Positions 61,909 through 64,000 of a stretch of 64,000 bases of DNA are shown piece after piece; position 1 is the stretch's first letter; the number at the start of each line of letters is the position of its first letter. This stretch comes from Lichina pygmaea. Its lineage: Eukaryota; Ascomycota; Lichinomycetes; Lichinales; Lichinaceae. The notes beneath the pieces are model-generated. The model ran no database searches. It saw nothing but the letters and a program-made list of their open reading frames with translations, and was not told the DNA's origin. Both the position numbers and the translations under genes were made by a program. The stretch lies in contig OY730172.1 of the NCBI GenBank assembly GCA_963422465.1, forward strand, positions 1,736,001-1,800,000, given 5' to 3'.

Positions 61909-63481
61909 AGTGCCGTCGATGTCCGGGAAGTTTACCGGTTTTGATCTGAGTCGGCTTCTCGCATAGGCTGTGCGACGTTGAGGAAGGGACCCGAACAGGA
62001 TACGGAGTCAAGAGGCTGTTGCAAAGGATCAGGAGACTTGAACTCAACAGCAGAAGAGGTTGAGCCCGTTCAATTTTGGAGGAAGTGAGCTTCGTTTGGG
62101 GTTGAAAGTGGAAAGGAGGAAAAGGGAGGTCTGCTGGGAATGCCAGCCTCTTATCCTCTGTCCGTTCGTCGAAGCATGTGATAGTACGTCTGTTTGAGTG
62201 ACTAGACGGGTATTGACGGGATGGCTGAGCCAATACAACCAGTGAATGTGAATGGTGACGCCTGAACCGCCCGTGCCGACTTCCACTCAGTATCGTAGCT
62301 CTTACCCACCGTCAATAGCACGATCAATGACCCCTCGTACGGCGTACTCCAGATCAATAACGTGGGTTAGCGCGCTTAGCGTGGACTAGCGCCACTTAGC
62401 ATGGATCAATGTGGTTAGCGTTTATGAGTGCGGCTAGCGTCGTCTTCGCGACAAGTATACTTCTATTACATAGTCAACCCAGTCGGCCAGATTCCTGAGT
62501 CATCTCCCAGAGGAATCTTAGTCACACTCTAGATTATGTAATAGACCCCAAAATCAAATGACTAAGAGCTTTCAAAAGGAGACCAGGCTTGTACGAAGGG
62601 TACGTACTCATCAACCGACTACAGTACGTATGGTTCACCAACCCTCTCTTGTCAGTTCACACACTTCCTAGGAGTTGTGGCTCAATAGCATAGAACAAAC
62701 ACCCTACAAGAGCTTGTACAACCTTGCAGAAGCTGTTCTCTATGAATGCTTCCAGTACAAATAATGCTGTACATTGATTCCTGTAGATCCTAAAGCACTG
62801 TGAAGCTGAGAACCTTTGCTGCCCAGCGCCATGTGTAAAAAAGACCTGAACAGGCACAAGGTCTTCAGGGATCCAAGACTAATTTCGCTGGCTTTTTTGT
62901 CGCCCCGGTAGCTACTGCCGGCCAAAAAAACAATAAATCTCATCGTGTATTCCGTGTGTATTGAAGTAATGGATCAGCTTTTGTTCTCGTCGAATGAATT
63001 ACTGGTCGGGAGTTGAGTGCCAACCAAGATAGGGATCTGGCGTCCGAACAAACGTTTGATCGGGTATGGAGGCACAGCAGAAAATGAGGTTCATTGTCGC
63101 TATTGAGAACATCTAGCTAGCGCTTCGGAGACTGCATCATATACACTAGGGTGAAGGGCAATAGCATGCGACGGAGTGAGTAGCACGTCCAACTCCAATG
63201 ACATCTAGGCCCTACCGTACGGGGATAGATGGTCAGGTATACACGATGTCGGTCAGCTGTGATGCGTCTTCCAGAGCACAGCTTCAACATTCATAAACTC
63301 AGTTCGTGCGAATGCATCAGAGGTGGCCCTCTAGCGACCTTGGTAAACATCTTGATTGATGCTTAGCCAAACAACATAAGAAGTAGCCCGTTGCTCAAGC
63401 TCCGTGTGATTTTCTCAAGAAAGCCTTGTACCATCAAGTCAGACTATCGCGAGCAGGACTGACGTGGTCGGGCTTCGATTG
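61909..63481. other. Intergenic region between TAF12 and UGD
   Basis: No gene is supported. A cluster of YTAGCG motifs (TTAGCGCGCTTAGCG, CTAGCGCCACTTAGC, GTTAGCG, GGCTAGCG) lies at about 62365-62440, spaced by 8-20 bp. Short open frames on the minus strand (62943-62657) overlap in two frames and look accidental. Confidence 0.55.
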
Positions 63482-64000
63482 CTATGCGGCGGGGTACCTG
63501 CACTCGGGAGCGTCGTGGTTGCTTCTTTTCCCTATGGTCACCACTTTGAATCCTAGTCTTTCAAGCTTGATTGGGTCAACAATGTTGTGGCCATCGAAAA
63601 CGAACTTTGGTGACATCATGGTTCCTTCGATAAAGCTCCAGTCCAGGGGCTGTCTCTTTGTGCGTTGCCCATGGCACCTCGGGCCTTGGTTCGAAGACAG
63701 TATCTGTCGCGACTTTGGAACTAGAGAGCCAAGTGCGTTCAGCTCGGCCGTGTAGAACGAAGAGATACGTAACCTACCTCCTCTAGGAGCTTTTCGGTCG
63801 GCACCAGCGCTCTGTTTCGTAGAGCAGTTTGCAGTAACAGGAGATGAAGATGCTGATGCTGATAGCTCGACCTCCTCGTCGTTTCTGTTGCTATATTCTT
63901 CCCATTCCGTAAGGATGACGATCGCGTGGGCGTATCGGCAGACTTCATACGGAGTGTGGCCGATGTAGATTCGTTCAGCAAGGCTCCTTGTTCCCTCTGG
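63482..64000 (-). CDS. UGD1: UDP-glucose 6-dehydrogenase, C-terminal part
   Basis: This is the 3' end of a minus-strand gene that runs past the window edge. Two exons are visible (from beyond 64000 to 63778, and 63720-63482), separated by a 57-nt intron with a GCTGAAC branch point. The enzyme oxidises UDP-glucose to UDP-glucuronate, the precursor of UDP-xylose and glucuronic-acid polysaccharides. Recognisable parts are TPYEVCRYAHAIVILTEWEE, PLDWSFIEGTMMSPKFVFDG, HNIVDPIKLERLGFKVVTIG and a short basic tail. Between TEWEEY and PLDW the family normally has only a few residues; here about 60 Ser/Arg-rich residues are inserted, spanning the intron. The N-terminal NAD domain lies outside the window. 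Confidence 0.88.
   Translation of the reverse strand, partial: PEGTRSLAERIYIGHTPYEVCRYAHAIVILTEWEEYSNRNDEEVELSASASSSPVTANCSTKQSAGADRKAPRGGRLRISSFYTAELNALGSLVPKSRQILSSNQGPRCHGQRTKRQPLDWSFIEGTMMSPKFVFDGHNIVDPIKLERLGFKVVTIGKRSNHDAPECRYPAA

Overview
The window is nuclear DNA from a filamentous or yeast-like fungus, most likely a basidiomycete. The evidence is about 17 recognisable eukaryotic housekeeping genes, nearly all split by short GT-AG introns (mostly 50-75 nt) with CTRAY-type branch points such as GCTAAC. There is also a full ER-quality-control and COPI/COPII gene set, a TEY-type mating/filamentation MAP kinase, and typical fungal membrane-protein families. No bacterial, viral or complete transposon features were seen. 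The basidiomycete placement is an inference from intron density and protein style, not a database result.

Layout. 1-4.3 kb: gene-poor, with short tandem repeats and one small secreted-protein gene. 4.4-20.4 kb is gene-dense: ribosomal protein uL15 (RPL28), the CDC7 replication kinase and condensin CND1 (divergent, sharing a promoter), N-acetyltransferase NAA30, phospholipid:diacylglycerol acyltransferase LRO1, a small single-pass membrane protein and COPII SEC24 (again divergent). 21.4-29.7 kb: a CorA-like membrane protein, a Fus3/Kss1-class MAPK, sulfhydryl oxidase ERV1 and uroporphyrinogen-III synthase HEM4. 29.9-30.3 kb: two near-identical tRNA-like Pol III units with a structured insert. 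31.1-35.3 kb: alpha-COP. 37.4-39.0 kb: a conserved fungal gene of unknown function. 39.6-44.4 kb: UDP-glucose:glycoprotein glucosyltransferase. 45.7-48.6 kb: a Reb1/TTF1-like Myb protein with a tandem repeat upstream. 51.2-52.6 kb: an unknown gene. 54.9-58.4 kb: a candidate secreted multi-exon protein and a damaged-looking coding region. 59.7-61.9 kb: TAF12. 63.5-64.0 kb: the 3' end of UDP-glucose 6-dehydrogenase, cut by the window edge.

How the genes relate. There are no operons. Several genes serve the secretory pathway (SEC24, alpha-COP, UGGT, LRO1 in the ER, and possibly the small membrane protein beside SEC24). CDC7 and CND1 are both cell-cycle genes with a shared intergenic region. Exon models were worked out by hand from splice sites and reading phase, and for the recognised genes every junction keeps phase. 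Gene-poor stretches are rich in GTAC palindromes, homopolymer C/G tracts and short tandem repeats, which makes them the likely fast-evolving part of the window.
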